The position numbers were made by a program, and so were the translations under genes. This document shows, in pieces, positions 34,362 to 42,920 of a stretch of 64,000 bases of DNA (positions are counted from its first letter, which is position 1; the number at the start of each line of letters is the position of its first letter). Below the pieces are notes generated by a model that searched no databases, was not told the DNA's origin, and saw only the letters and a list, made by a program, of their open reading frames with translations. The DNA is from Trebonia sp963777905 (GTDB taxonomy: Bacteria; Actinomycetota; Actinomycetes; Streptosporangiales; Streptosporangiaceae): positions 124,001 to 188,000 of the forward strand of contig CAVZSM010000017.1 of NCBI GenBank assembly GCA_963777905.1, given 5' to 3'.

Positions 34362-34595
34362 CTACCCAGATACGGCGGCCTTCGCCCCTCCGGGGCGAAC
34401 TTCGAGAGCGGCGAGCAGGCGGGCGGTCGAGGCCGCGACCTCCTCGACGGCCTCGTCGAACGCGGCGGCGTTACGCGCGGCCGGGGCGCGGAACCCGCTG
34501 ATCTTCCTGACGTACTGCAGGGCGGCGGCGCGGACGTCCGCGTCGGTCACCTGCTCGGCGTACGGCGGGCGCAAGGTCTTGATGCTGCGGCACAT
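34362..34595 (-). CDS. DUF2277 family protein
   Basis: 77 residues starting MCRSIKTLRPPYAEQVTDAD and including AALQYVRKISGFRAPAARN, the DUF2277 signature. The paired N-terminal Met-Cys is conserved. Function unknown. It is just upstream of yccF in the same direction (9 bp) and 22 bp downstream of dapB. Confidence 0.92.
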   Translation of the reverse strand: MCRSIKTLRPPYAEQVTDADVRAAALQYVRKISGFRAPAARNAAAFDEAVEEVAASTARLLAALEVRPGGAKAAVSG

Positions 34596-34617
34596 GACCG
34601 CAGCCTACGCGAGCCCC

Positions 34618-35361
34618 TTAGCCGAGGCCGAGCAGCGGCTCGATGCCCACGGTGAGCCCGGCGGGCAGCGAGGCGAGGCCGCGGACCGCGAGCAGCACGC
34701 CCGGCATGAACGACGCCCGGTCCAGCGAGTCGTGCCTGATCGTGAGCGTCTCGCCGTGCCCGCCGAAGAGCACCTCCTGGTGCGCCACCAGCCCGGACAG
34801 CCGCACCGAGTGCACCCGCACGTCGTCGACTCTCGCGCCGCGCGCGCCCGCCACCTCCTGCTTGGTCGCATCCGGCGGCGCGCCGAGCCCGCCGTTGGCC
34901 CTAGCCTCGCTGATCAGCCCCGCGGTCCGCAGCGCCGTCCCCGAGGGCGCGTCCACTTTGTTCGCGTGGTGCAGCTCGATGACCTCGGCCGACTCGAAGA
35001 ACCTGGCCGCCTGCGCGGCGAACCGCATCATCAGCACGGCACCGACGGAGAAGTTGGGCACGATCAGCACCCGAACCCCCTCGACCTTATCCGTCCACGA
35101 CCGCACCTGACTTAGCCGGTCATCGCCGAATCCAGAAGTACCCACCGCCACGTCGAGCCCATGTTCCACGCACCACTTGAGGTTCCCCATGACCGCGCCA
35201 GGATGCGTAAAGTCCACGACGACATCAGAGCCGAGCAGAGCCTCTAGCGAATCCCCCTCATCCACCTGAGCGACAAGCTCAAGGTCGGCCTGCTCTGCAA
35301 CGGTGGCGCACACCTGCTGCCCCATCCGCCCCCGGGCCCCAACCACCCCCACCTTGATCAT
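34618..35361 (-). CDS. dapB: 4-hydroxy-tetrahydrodipicolinate reductase
   Basis: 247 residues from ATG 35361 (GGGAGG just upstream; open to 35373). It reduces the dipicolinate precursor with NAD(P)H in lysine and diaminopimelate synthesis. Nucleotide site VGVVGARGRMGQ; VVDFTHPGAV; VGTSGF; the catalytic and substrate motif HHANKVDAPSGTA; GHGETLTIRHDSLDR near the end. Its position next to pnp and the M16 protease is standard for actinobacteria, although a 391-bp spacer with hairpins separates them here. Confidence 0.96.
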   Translation of the reverse strand: MIKVGVVGARGRMGQQVCATVAEQADLELVAQVDEGDSLEALLGSDVVVDFTHPGAVMGNLKWCVEHGLDVAVGTSGFGDDRLSQVRSWTDKVEGVRVLIVPNFSVGAVLMMRFAAQAARFFESAEVIELHHANKVDAPSGTALRTAGLISEARANGGLGAPPDATKQEVAGARGARVDDVRVHSVRLSGLVAHQEVLFGGHGETLTIRHDSLDRASFMPGVLLAVRGLASLPAGLTVGIEPLLGLG

Positions 35362-35521
35362 CACGCCTCCCATTGGCTAGCCGTTCGCGCAGGATCTTAC
35401 GCCGCCAAGGCACCCCCACCCGGAAAGAGCCCACCGCGTATTGGCGGTGTGGCCCACAGGCACGAACCTATTGGCGCTGTGGCCCACACCGCCAACGCCA
35501 GATCTCAGCCGTGGCGCTCAG

Positions 35522-35573
35522 CATGATCACGAAAGAAAAATCTCTACGCGCGTACTTTTCTTTCGTGATCATG
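35522..35573. terminator. 18-bp hairpin in the M16-dapB spacer
   Basis: CATGATCACGAAAGAAAA (35522-35539) and TTTTCTTTCGTGATCATG (35556-35573) are perfect inverted copies. The 16-nt loop contains the palindrome ACGCGCGT. The A/T-rich upper stem is striking against the GC-rich background. Probably a terminator for the M16/pnp unit, or a regulatory element ahead of dapB. Confidence 0.55.
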
Positions 35574-35691
35574 AAATCAGCGGGCTCAGGCCGGCTGCCA
35601 AGGAGGGGAGCGAGGGCGCTGCGGAGAGCAGCTGGCTGCGCGACCCCCGTGGCCGCGGAAGCGGGGCGCCGCGGAGTTCCGCCGCGCCGTT

Positions 35692-35717
35692 CTGCGCACC
35701 TGTTTGCCGGTGCGCAG
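35692..35717 (-). terminator. 9-bp hairpin downstream of the M16 protease gene
   Basis: CTGCGCACC (35692-35700) and GGTGCGCAG (35709-35717) flank an 8-nt loop, 36 bp past the M16 stop codon at 35753. Confidence 0.5.
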
Positions 35718-35752
35718 ACTGGCGCGAAGGAATCCCGCAAGCCCAGCGCGGG

Positions 35753-37069
35753 CTAGCCTAGGACGCCTGAGAACGCTGCCGGGTCATCGAACGGTCCCAC
35801 GACAGCCAGGGCCTTAGGCCGGGTAAGGATCTCGGCCGCGATCGCGCTCACGTCGTCGTGGGTGACCGCGTCGATCGCCGCGATCAGCTCGTCGACCGGC
35901 TCCAGGTCGGGGTAGACCAGCTCGGACTTGCCGAGCCTGGTCATCCGCGACGACGGGTCCTCGAGGCCGAGGACCATGCCGCCGCGTACCTGGCCCTTGC
36001 CGCGGTCGAGCTCCGCGTCGGTCAGCCCCTTGTCCACGACCTTCGCGATCTCGGCGACGCAGATCGACAGCACGTCGTCGGCCTTGGACGGCAGGCAGCC
36101 GGCGTAGAGGCCCCACATGCCGGTGTCCGCGTGCTGCGCGGTGAAGCTGTAAACCGAGTAGGCCAGCCCCCGCTTCTCGCGGATCTCCTGGAACAGCCGC
36201 GACGACATGCCGCCGCCGAGCGCGGCGTTCAGCACGCCGAGCGCGAACCGCCGCTGGTCCGTGCGGGCCAGCCCTTCACAGCCGAGCACCAGGTTGGCCT
36301 GCTCGATCGGCCGGGACACCAGCTTCAGCCCGGAGCCGGCGGACGGCCCGTAGCCCTCCCACAGCACCCCGTCGGACTTGCGCAGCCGCGGCGCGGCGGG
36401 CGCCTCACCCGAGGTCACCTCCAGGGCGTCCTTGAACGCGGCACGGACCCTGGCCACCACCGCGTCGTGATCCAGGTTGCCGGCCGCCGCGACCACGAGG
36501 TGCGGTGCGGTGTACCTGGCGGCGTAGTGCTCCCAGATCTGGTCACGGGTGATCCCGTTGATCGACCCGACCGTGCCGAGGACCGGGCGGCCGAGCGGCG
36601 TGTCGCCGAAGAGCTGCGCCGTGAACGCCTCGTGGACCGTGTCCCCCGGGTCGTCGTCGTTCATCGCGATCTCTTCAAGCACCACGTTCCGCTCGGCGTC
36701 CACGTCCTTCGGCTGGATCAGCGAGGATGTGACCATGTCCGACAGCACGTCGATCGCCAGCGGCAGGTCGGCGTCGAGCACCCGCGCGTAGTAGCACGTG
36801 TACTCCTTGCCGGTGAACGCGTTGAGCTCGCCGCCCACCGCGTCCATCGCCGCCGAGATGTCCAGCGCGGTGCGCTGGCGGGTGCCCTTGAACAGCAGGT
36901 GCTCAAGGTAGTGGGTGGCGCCCTCGTGCGCCTGGTCCTCGTCGCGTGAGCCGACGCCGACCCAGATGCCGAGCGCTACCGACCGGACAGACGGCAGGGA
37001 CTCGGTGACAATGCGCAGACCGCCCGGGAGGACGGTCTTGCGCACTGTCGAGTCATTAGGCATGCCCAT
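35753..37069 (-). CDS. M16 family zinc peptidase (processing-peptidase-like)
   Basis: 438 residues. Inverted zinc motif HYLEH (His53, Glu56, His57) in GATHYLEHLLFKGT, distal glutamate in ERNVVLEEIAMNDDDP, and the second M16 domain with GMSSRLFQEIREKRGLAYSV. The start ATG 37069 immediately follows the pnp stop (TAA-ATG); ATG 37063 is also possible. Always found after pnp in actinobacteria, suggesting co-expression with RNA turnover; the physiological substrate is unknown. Confidence 0.94.
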   Translation of the reverse strand: MGMPNDSTVRKTVLPGGLRIVTESLPSVRSVALGIWVGVGSRDEDQAHEGATHYLEHLLFKGTRQRTALDISAAMDAVGGELNAFTGKEYTCYYARVLDADLPLAIDVLSDMVTSSLIQPKDVDAERNVVLEEIAMNDDDPGDTVHEAFTAQLFGDTPLGRPVLGTVGSINGITRDQIWEHYAARYTAPHLVVAAAGNLDHDAVVARVRAAFKDALEVTSGEAPAAPRLRKSDGVLWEGYGPSAGSGLKLVSRPIEQANLVLGCEGLARTDQRRFALGVLNAALGGGMSSRLFQEIREKRGLAYSVYSFTAQHADTGMWGLYAGCLPSKADDVLSICVAEIAKVVDKGLTDAELDRGKGQVRGGMVLGLEDPSSRMTRLGKSELVYPDLEPVDELIAAIDAVTHDDVSAIAAEILTRPKALAVVGPFDDPAAFSGVLG

Positions 37070-39418
37070 TTACTCGGGGCGCCCGCCACGAGAGCGGTGC
37101 CGGGTACGGCGTGCGCCGTCGTCGCCGCCGCGGTTCGGCCGGTCGCCGCGGTCGCCCCGGTCGGAGCGCTCCGGGCGATCGCCGTGCGAGTCGCCGCCGG
37201 ACAGGTCCTCGCCGGCCGCCTCGCGCTCGAGCACCTCAACGGGAACGAGCGACAGCTTGCCGCGGTCGTCGATCTCGCGGATCTCGACCTGGATCTTGTC
37301 GCCCACGTGGATCACGTCTTCGACGTTCTCGATCCGCTTGCCGCCGTGCAGCTTGCGGATCTGGGTGACGTGCAGCAGGCCGTCCTTGCCCGGCAGCAGC
37401 GAGAGGAACGCGCCGAACGTGGTCGTCTTCACCACGGTGCCGAGGAACCGCTCGCCCACCTCGGGCATGTGCGGGTTGGCGATCGCGTTGATTATGTCCC
37501 GCGCCGCGTCGGCGGATGGGCCGTCGGTCGCGCCGACGTAGATGGTGCCGTCGTCCTCGATCGTGATCTCGGCGCCGGTGTCGTCCTGGATCGAGTTGAT
37601 CATCTTGCCCTTCGGGCCGATGACCTCGCCGATCTTGTCCACCGGGACCTTCAGCGTGATGATCCGCGGTGCGTAGGGGGACATCTCGCCGGGCTCGGTG
37701 ATAGCACCGCGCATCACGCCGAGGATCGTCATCCGCGCGCCGTGCGCCTGCTTCAGCGCGGCGGCGAGCACCGAGGCCGGGATGCCGTCGAGCTTGGTGT
37801 CCAGCTGGAGCGCGGTGATGATGTGCTCCGTGCCCGCCACCTTGAAGTCCATGTCGCCGAACGCGTCTTCGGCGCCGAGGATGTCGGTGAGCGTCACGTA
37901 CTGGCCGCCCTCGTGGATCAGGCCCATCGCGATGCCCGACACCATGTCCTTCAGCGGGACGCCGGCGTTGAGCAGCGCCATCGTCGAGGCGCAGACGGAG
38001 CCCATGGACGTGGAGCCGTTGGAGCTGATCGCCTCGGAGACCTGGCGGATCGCGTAAGGGAACTCCTCGCGCGTCGGCAGCACCGGGAGCAGCGCGCGCT
38101 CGGCGAGCGCGCCGTGGCCGATCTCGCGGCGCTTCGGCGACCCCACCCGGCCGGTCTCACCGGTCGAGTACGGCGGCATGTTGTAGTTGTGCATGTAGCG
38201 CTTGGTCCGCTCAGGGTTCAGCGTGTCGATCATCTGCTCCATGCGGAGCATGTTGAGCGTGGTCACGCCGAGCACCTGAGTCTCGCCGCGCTCGAACAGC
38301 GCGGAGCCGTGCACCCGCGGCAGCACGCCGACCTCGGCGGACAGCGGCCGGATGTCGGTCAGGCCGCGGCCGTCGATGCGCAGGTTGTCGCGGATGATCC
38401 GCTCCCGCACCAGCTTCTTGGTGAGGCTGCGCAGGGCGCCGCTGATCTCCTTCTCGCGGCCCTCGAACGCGACGAGGCGCTCGACGGCGAGGGCCTTCAC
38501 CCGGCCCTCCTCGGCCTCGCGCTCGGCCTTGCCCGCGATCGTCAGGGCCTTGGCCAGTTCGTCGGAGACCGAGTCGGCGACGGCCTGGTAGACGTCCTCG
38601 GTGTAGTCGGCGAATATGGGGAACTCCGCGGTGCCCGCCGAGCTGATGCCGGCCTCCACGGCCTCCGCGGCGAGGATCCGCTGCGCCTCGCAGAGCGCGG
38701 CGATGAACGGCTTGGCCGCCTCGAGGCCCTCGGCGACGGTCTCCTCGTCAGGCGTGACCGCGCCGGTGCTCTCCGCGTCCTTCAAGAGCTTGAGCGTCTC
38801 CGGCGTGGACTCCGCCTCGACCATCATGATCGCCACGTCGCCGTCCTCGAGTACCCGGCCCGCGACGACCATGTCGAACGTCGCGTGGCTCAGCTGCTCG
38901 TGGGTCGGGAACGCGACCCACTGGTCCCTGATCAGCGCGACCCGCACGCCGCCGATCGGGCCGGAGAACGGCAGGCCCGCCAGCTGGGTGGACATGGACG
39001 CCGCGTTGATCGCGACCACGTCGTAGAGGTGGTCCGGGTTCAGCGCCAGGATGGTGGCGACGACCTGGATCTCGTTGCGCAGCCCCTTGACGAAGCTCGG
39101 GCGCAGCGGGCGGTCGATCAGCCGGCACGTGAGGATCGCGTCCTCGGACGGACGGCCCTCGCGGCGGAAGAACGAGCCGGGGATCCGGCCTATCGCGTAC
39201 ATCCGCTCCTCGACGTCCACCGTGAGCGGGAAGAAGTCCAGGCCTTCCCTCGGCTGCTTGCCCGCGACGGTGGCGGACAGGACGACGGTCTCGTCGTCCA
39301 GGATGGCTAGCGCGGAACCGTTCGCCTGGCGGGCCAGCCGGCCCGTCTCGAACCTAATCTTGCGTACGCCAAACTCACCGTTATCGATAACGGCTTCGGC
39401 GCTCTTCACACCCTTCAC
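37070..39418 (-). CDS. pnp: Polyribonucleotide nucleotidyltransferase (PNPase)
   Basis: 782 residues: two RNase PH domains (MYAIGRIPGSFFRREGRPSE in the first, MGSVCASTMALLNAGVPLKD in the second), a KH domain (VIGPKGKMINSIQDDTGAEI), an S1 domain (GERFLGTVVKTTTFGAFLSL) and a basic/acidic disordered tail with RSDRGDRGDRP. It degrades RNA 3' to 5' with phosphate and can add tails; in actinobacteria it is also linked to ppGpp metabolism. GTG 39418 has AAGGAGG upstream. Transcription may come partly from rpsO. Confidence 0.97.
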   Translation of the reverse strand: MKGVKSAEAVIDNGEFGVRKIRFETGRLARQANGSALAILDDETVVLSATVAGKQPREGLDFFPLTVDVEERMYAIGRIPGSFFRREGRPSEDAILTCRLIDRPLRPSFVKGLRNEIQVVATILALNPDHLYDVVAINAASMSTQLAGLPFSGPIGGVRVALIRDQWVAFPTHEQLSHATFDMVVAGRVLEDGDVAIMMVEAESTPETLKLLKDAESTGAVTPDEETVAEGLEAAKPFIAALCEAQRILAAEAVEAGISSAGTAEFPIFADYTEDVYQAVADSVSDELAKALTIAGKAEREAEEGRVKALAVERLVAFEGREKEISGALRSLTKKLVRERIIRDNLRIDGRGLTDIRPLSAEVGVLPRVHGSALFERGETQVLGVTTLNMLRMEQMIDTLNPERTKRYMHNYNMPPYSTGETGRVGSPKRREIGHGALAERALLPVLPTREEFPYAIRQVSEAISSNGSTSMGSVCASTMALLNAGVPLKDMVSGIAMGLIHEGGQYVTLTDILGAEDAFGDMDFKVAGTEHIITALQLDTKLDGIPASVLAAALKQAHGARMTILGVMRGAITEPGEMSPYAPRIITLKVPVDKIGEVIGPKGKMINSIQDDTGAEITIEDDGTIYVGATDGPSADAARDIINAIANPHMPEVGERFLGTVVKTTTFGAFLSLLPGKDGLLHVTQIRKLHGGKRIENVEDVIHVGDKIQVEIREIDDRGKLSLVPVEVLEREAAGEDLSGGDSHGDRPERSDRGDRGDRPNRGGDDGARRTRHRSRGGRPE

Positions 39419-39751
39419 GGGTGAGACCTCCTTGCGGTCGATCCCGCACCCACCCGCCGCCGTTGCCGTGGTCGGCTCTGGCGTACCCGCTTTGCGTTTC
39501 CGCAGTTCTCCTTGGGTATTCTCTAGTCGCTCTGCGTTCCAGCGGGACGCTGGCCGGTCTTCGATCGAAGCCCTCGGGTAGCTAGATGCTGACCGCGGGG
39601 ACCACTACCGAGGACCGGCCCAGGCGCTCGGGGCCGGGGGCTACGGGATGTGTCTTATTGCTTATTTTCTGTTATCAAGCGGGCCAGCGCCAACGTTACC
39701 GGCCCAGAGTCACCGGGTCCAGCATCACCGGCCCGGTGTGAAAAGGGGCAG
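39419..39751 (-). promoter_or_regulatory. rpsO-pnp spacer with short repeats and hairpins
   Basis: 333 bp without a gene. Next to the rpsO stop are three similar 14-17-bp units (CAACGTTACCGGCCC 39691-39705, GAGTCACCGGGTCC 39707-39720, AGCATCACCGGCCC 39721-39734), the last running into the palindrome CACCGGCCCGGTG. TTCGATCGAA near 39557-39566 is a second palindrome. In other actinobacteria the rpsO-pnp spacer forms an RNase-processed hairpin; that role is plausible here but not shown. Confidence 0.4.
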
Positions 39752-40021
39752 CTACCTGCGCAGCCCAAGGCGCTCGATCAGCGTGCGGTACCGGTTGATG
39801 TCGGTGTTGCGCAGGTAGGTCAGCAGCCGGCGGCGGCGGCCCACGAGCAGCAGCAGGCCGCGGCGGCTGTGGTGATCGTGCTGGTGCACCTTGAGGTGCT
39901 CGTTCAGGTCGTTGATCCTGCGGGTCATAAGCGCGATCTGGACCTCCGGCGAACCGGTGTCACCCTCATTTGTCGCGTACTCCGCGAAGATCTGCTTCTT
40001 GACTTCGGCGTCGAGCGGCAC
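39752..40021 (-). CDS. rpsO: 30S ribosomal protein S15
   Basis: 89 residues from GTG 40021 (AAGGAG upstream), the standard length. VPLDAEVKKQIFAEYATNEG, DTGSPEVQIALMTRRINDLN, HSRRGLLLLVGRRRRLLTYL. It binds 16S rRNA in the central domain of the small subunit. An open frame reaches 40087, but the added N-terminus has no family support. Confidence 0.97.
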   Translation of the reverse strand: MPLDAEVKKQIFAEYATNEGDTGSPEVQIALMTRRINDLNEHLKVHQHDHHSRRGLLLLVGRRRRLLTYLRNTDINRYRTLIERLGLRR

Positions 40022-40129
40022 GTGGCTCCTTAAGCTTGGTGTTTGGGTGTTAACCCGAAGGACGGCCGCGATGAGGGTGCAGCACATCCCCGCCGGTCCA
40101 TTACCGGCAGCGTTTCACATTACCACGCG

Positions 40130-41077
40130 CTACCGAGTGAGTTCGCGAGCCTGGTCAACGTCGCGGCGCATCTGCTCCACCAGGGCCTCGACCGACTCGA
40201 ACCTGAGCGTGCCGCGCAGCCGCGCCGCGAAGTCGATCGCGGCGTGCACGCCGTACAGATCCAGGTCGTTGCGGTCGAGCGCGTACGCCTCCACGGTCCG
40301 GTCGCCGCCGGCGCCGAACGTCGGGTTGGTCCCGATGGAGATCGCGGCCGGCCAGCGCCGCTCGTCACGGCCCTCCGCGTCCAGGCTGGCCAGCCACCCC
40401 GCGTAGATCCCGTCGGCGGGAATCGCGGTGTGCGGCGGCATTTCCAGGTTGGCGGTCGGAAAGCCGAGTGCCCGGCCGCGCTGCTGGCCGCGGACCACGA
40501 CTCCCTCGACCCGGTGCGGACGGCCGAGCGCCTTCGCCGCCGCCGCCACGTCGCCCTCTTCCAGCATGTGCCTGATGGATGTCGAGGAGATCGTCGCGCC
40601 GTCCGCGACGAGCAGCGGCATGCCCTCGGTGCTGAACTCGTACTTCTCGCCCAGCTTGGCGAGCAGCGGGACGTCTCCGGCGGCCTTGTGGCCGAACCTG
40701 AAGTCCTCCCCCACTACGACCAGGCCGGCGTGCAGCCGCTCGACCAGCACGGTCCGCACGAACTCGTCGGGGTCAAGCCGGGAGAACGCGACGGTGAACG
40801 GCAGCACGATGACCGCGTCGGCCCCCATCCCGGCGAGCAGCTCGGCGCGGCGGCGGGCCGAGCACAGGAACGGCGGGTGGCTGCCCGGCCTGACCACCTC
40901 GTCCGGGTGCGGGTCGAACGTGATCACCACGACCGGCAGCCCGCGCTCCTTGCCGGCCTGCGCGGCGCGTTCCACGATGCGCTGATGGCCCCGGTGCACG
41001 CCGTCGAACACGCCGATCGTGACGACGGACTTACCCCACCCTTCGGGCACCTCGTCGAGGCCGTACCAGCGGTACAC
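40130..41077 (-). CDS. ribF: Bifunctional riboflavin kinase/FAD synthetase
   Basis: 315 residues. The N-terminal FAD synthetase domain has the nucleotidyltransferase motif GVFDGVHRGHQRIVERA and the downstream SSTSIRHMLEEGD. The C-terminal riboflavin kinase domain has GRALGFPTANLEMP, DGIYAGWL and SIGTNPTFG. Makes FMN and FAD from riboflavin. No FMN riboswitch is seen upstream. It follows truB by about 33 bp. Confidence 0.96.
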   Translation of the reverse strand: MYRWYGLDEVPEGWGKSVVTIGVFDGVHRGHQRIVERAAQAGKERGLPVVVITFDPHPDEVVRPGSHPPFLCSARRRAELLAGMGADAVIVLPFTVAFSRLDPDEFVRTVLVERLHAGLVVVGEDFRFGHKAAGDVPLLAKLGEKYEFSTEGMPLLVADGATISSTSIRHMLEEGDVAAAAKALGRPHRVEGVVVRGQQRGRALGFPTANLEMPPHTAIPADGIYAGWLASLDAEGRDERRWPAAISIGTNPTFGAGGDRTVEAYALDRNDLDLYGVHAAIDFAARLRGTLRFESVEALVEQMRRDVDQARELTR

Positions 41078-41110
41078 GATAGTTTCGCCCTCCTTAGCTC
41101 CGGATCAAGC

Positions 41111-42142
41111 CTAGCCATCCCCGCCAGGGCCGAGGGCGGGTGCCCGGGGCGGGTCCGCGAAGACGGCGAGGCAGCGCAAGCGGCCTGACTCTTCGGCGAC
41201 AAGCGCCACCAGTGTGCCGTCCGGGGCGAATGCGGCTATTGGGGTTTGAGGGGTGGCGGGGGCGGCGGCGGGAGCCGCGGAGGCGATGCCGGGGGTGGCG
41301 GGGGCGGCGGCGGGAGCCGCGGAGGCGACGCCGGGAGCGGGGGGCGGTGTTTCCTGGCTGGCGGTGCCGTGCGGCGGGACCGGGATGCGGACGCCGTGTG
41401 CCAGGCGGCGGGCGTCGTCCGCCGTGAGGTCCAGCCGCGGGAAGGCCGCGGCAGCGGCTGCAGGCAGCGGAGTCAGCTGCATACGTTCGGACAAATCTTC
41501 CAAAGAGTGCGCCTGCTGGAGCCGGTAGGGGCCTACCGCGGTACGCCGCAGCGCGGTCAGGTGACCGCCGGTGCCCAGCGCGGCGCCGAGGTCGCGGGCG
41601 AGCGCGCGGATGTACGTGCCGCTCGAGCAGCGGATCCGCGCGTCGACGTCCAGGTAGTCCCCGCACGGGCGGACCTCGCCGACGGCGAACTCGTAGACGG
41701 TCACCCGGCGGGCGGCCAGGTCAGGCGCGGCGCCCGCGCGGGTGAGCTTGTAGGCGCGCTGGCCGCCGACCTTGATCGCGCTGACCCCGGGCGGGACCTG
41801 GGAGATCTCGCCCGTCAGCCGCGCGACCCCGGCGTCAAGCGCTGCCCTGGAAATGCCGCTGGCTGCGGCGCCGCCGGTCGGCTCGCCCTCCGCGTCGTCG
41901 GTGCTCGTCGACTGGCCGAGCCGGATCGTCGCCGCGTACTCCTTCTCGGTCAGCGTGAGATAGCCGAGCAGCCTGGTGGCCTTCTCGACACCCACGACGA
42001 GGACGCCGGTCGCCATCGGGTCGAGCGTCCCCGCGTGCCCGACGCGGCGGGTGCCGGCGAGCTTCCTGATCCTGGCGACCACGTCGTGCGAGGTCATACC
42101 GCCAGGCTTGTCGACGATGATCAGCCCGGAAGGCACGGTCAT
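41111..42142 (-). CDS. truB: tRNA pseudouridine(55) synthase
   Basis: 343 residues from ATG 42142, 7 bp after the rbfA stop. SGLIIVDKPGGMTSHDVVAR and the catalytic Asp in VGHAGTLDPMATGVLVVG are diagnostic. It makes pseudouridine 55 in the T-loop of tRNA. The C-terminal RNA-binding domain is interrupted by an Ala/Pro linker containing two copies of PG(V/I)ASAAPAAAPAT, encoded by a 42-bp tandem duplication, before the final segment TPIAAFAPDGTLVALVAEES. The insertion is unusual for TruB and probably a flexible loop. Confidence 0.95.
   Translation of the reverse strand: MTVPSGLIIVDKPGGMTSHDVVARIRKLAGTRRVGHAGTLDPMATGVLVVGVEKATRLLGYLTLTEKEYAATIRLGQSTSTDDAEGEPTGGAAASGISRAALDAGVARLTGEISQVPPGVSAIKVGGQRAYKLTRAGAAPDLAARRVTVYEFAVGEVRPCGDYLDVDARIRCSSGTYIRALARDLGAALGTGGHLTALRRTAVGPYRLQQAHSLEDLSERMQLTPLPAAAAAAFPRLDLTADDARRLAHGVRIPVPPHGTASQETPPPAPGVASAAPAAAPATPGIASAAPAAAPATPQTPIAAFAPDGTLVALVAEESGRLRCLAVFADPPRAPALGPGGDG
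41251..41334. repeat. 42-bp tandem duplication inside truB
   Basis: Units 41251-41292 and 41293-41334 are identical except for one base (GATGCC versus GACGCC). The duplication adds 14 residues in frame. Confidence 0.85.
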
Positions 42143-42149
42143 CGGGCCG

Positions 42150-42599
42150 TCACTCGTCCTCGTCGGCCCAGTCGTCCTCATCCTCGGCCGGCTTCTTGTA
42201 CGGGTCAGGGTCGCCGGCCCAGGTCGCGCCCTCCCGGGCGCGGGCCAGCTCCTCGTCGGCCTGCCGGGCGGCCGCGACCAGGTCGTCGATGCGGCGCGCG
42301 CTGTCCGGCAGCGCGTCGGCGACGAATTCGATCGACGGGGAGTGCCGCAGCCCGAGCTGCCGGCCCACCTCCGAGCGGATGACGCCGGTCGCGCTGTGCA
42401 GCGCGGCGGCGCTCTCCGCCTGTTCCTCCGGCGTGCCCAGGACCGTGTAGTAGACCGTCGCCTCCCGCAGGTCGTTGGTCAGCCGCGCCTCGGTCACCGT
42501 GACGAAACCCAGCCTGGGGTCCTTGATCCGGCGCTCGAGCAGCTCGGCCACGAGCACGGCGATCCGCTCGGCGAGACGGCGCGTGCGGGCGTCGGCCAT
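42150..42599 (-). CDS. rbfA: Ribosome-binding factor A
   Basis: 149 residues. MADARTRRLAERIAVLVAEL, RIKDPRLGFVTVTEARLTND and LGLRHSPSIEFVADALPDSA match RbfA, a KH-like factor needed for 16S rRNA 5'-end maturation and 30S assembly. The acidic C-terminal tail (EDEDDWADEDE) is typical of actinobacteria. Seven bp between its stop and truB. Confidence 0.96.
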   Translation of the reverse strand: MADARTRRLAERIAVLVAELLERRIKDPRLGFVTVTEARLTNDLREATVYYTVLGTPEEQAESAAALHSATGVIRSEVGRQLGLRHSPSIEFVADALPDSARRIDDLVAAARQADEELARAREGATWAGDPDPYKKPAEDEDDWADEDE

Positions 42600-42605
42600 G
42601 GTCGG

Positions 42606-42902
42606 TCACTCCTCTTCGGTAAACAGCCGCTGCCGCGCGGACAGCAGCTCGATCTCCGGTCGCCCCGCCACCAGACGCTCGCACTCGTCAAGCACCTGCG
42701 TCGCGTTGCCGGCGGTGGCGGACACGACCGCCACTCCGATTTCAGCACGCCGGTGCAGGTCGAGGTGACCGGTCTCGGCGACTGCGACGCCGGGGAACCG
42801 GCGCCGCAGTTCCGCGACGAGCGGCCGGACGACGGCCCGCTTCTGTTTCAGCGAGCGGACGTCGCCCAGCAGCACGTCCAGCGTCAGCGCGGCTATGTAC
42901 AT
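42606..42902 (-). CDS. DUF503 (YlxP-like) family protein
   Basis: 98 residues. MYIAALTLDVLLGDVRSLKQ then KRAVVRPLVAELRRRFPGVA is the DUF503 signature. Always found between infB and rbfA; thought to assist ribosome assembly, but the role is not established. Sits 6 bp before rbfA and 18 bp after infB. Confidence 0.94.
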   Translation of the reverse strand: MYIAALTLDVLLGDVRSLKQKRAVVRPLVAELRRRFPGVAVAETGHLDLHRRAEIGVAVVSATAGNATQVLDECERLVAGRPEIELLSARQRLFTEEE

Positions 42903-42920
42903 CTCGGTACATCTCGCGGG

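Larger units (their letters stand above)
35374..35752. other. Hairpin-rich spacer between the M16 protease gene and dapB
   Basis: No credible gene. It holds a repeated TATTGGCG(G/C)TGTGGCCCACA (35439-35459 and 35469-35489), the second copy running into an imperfect inverted copy, a long A/T hairpin at 35522-35573 and a 9-bp hairpin at 35692-35717. It is downstream of the M16 stop and upstream of dapB, so terminators here would separate the two units. Confidence 0.5.
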
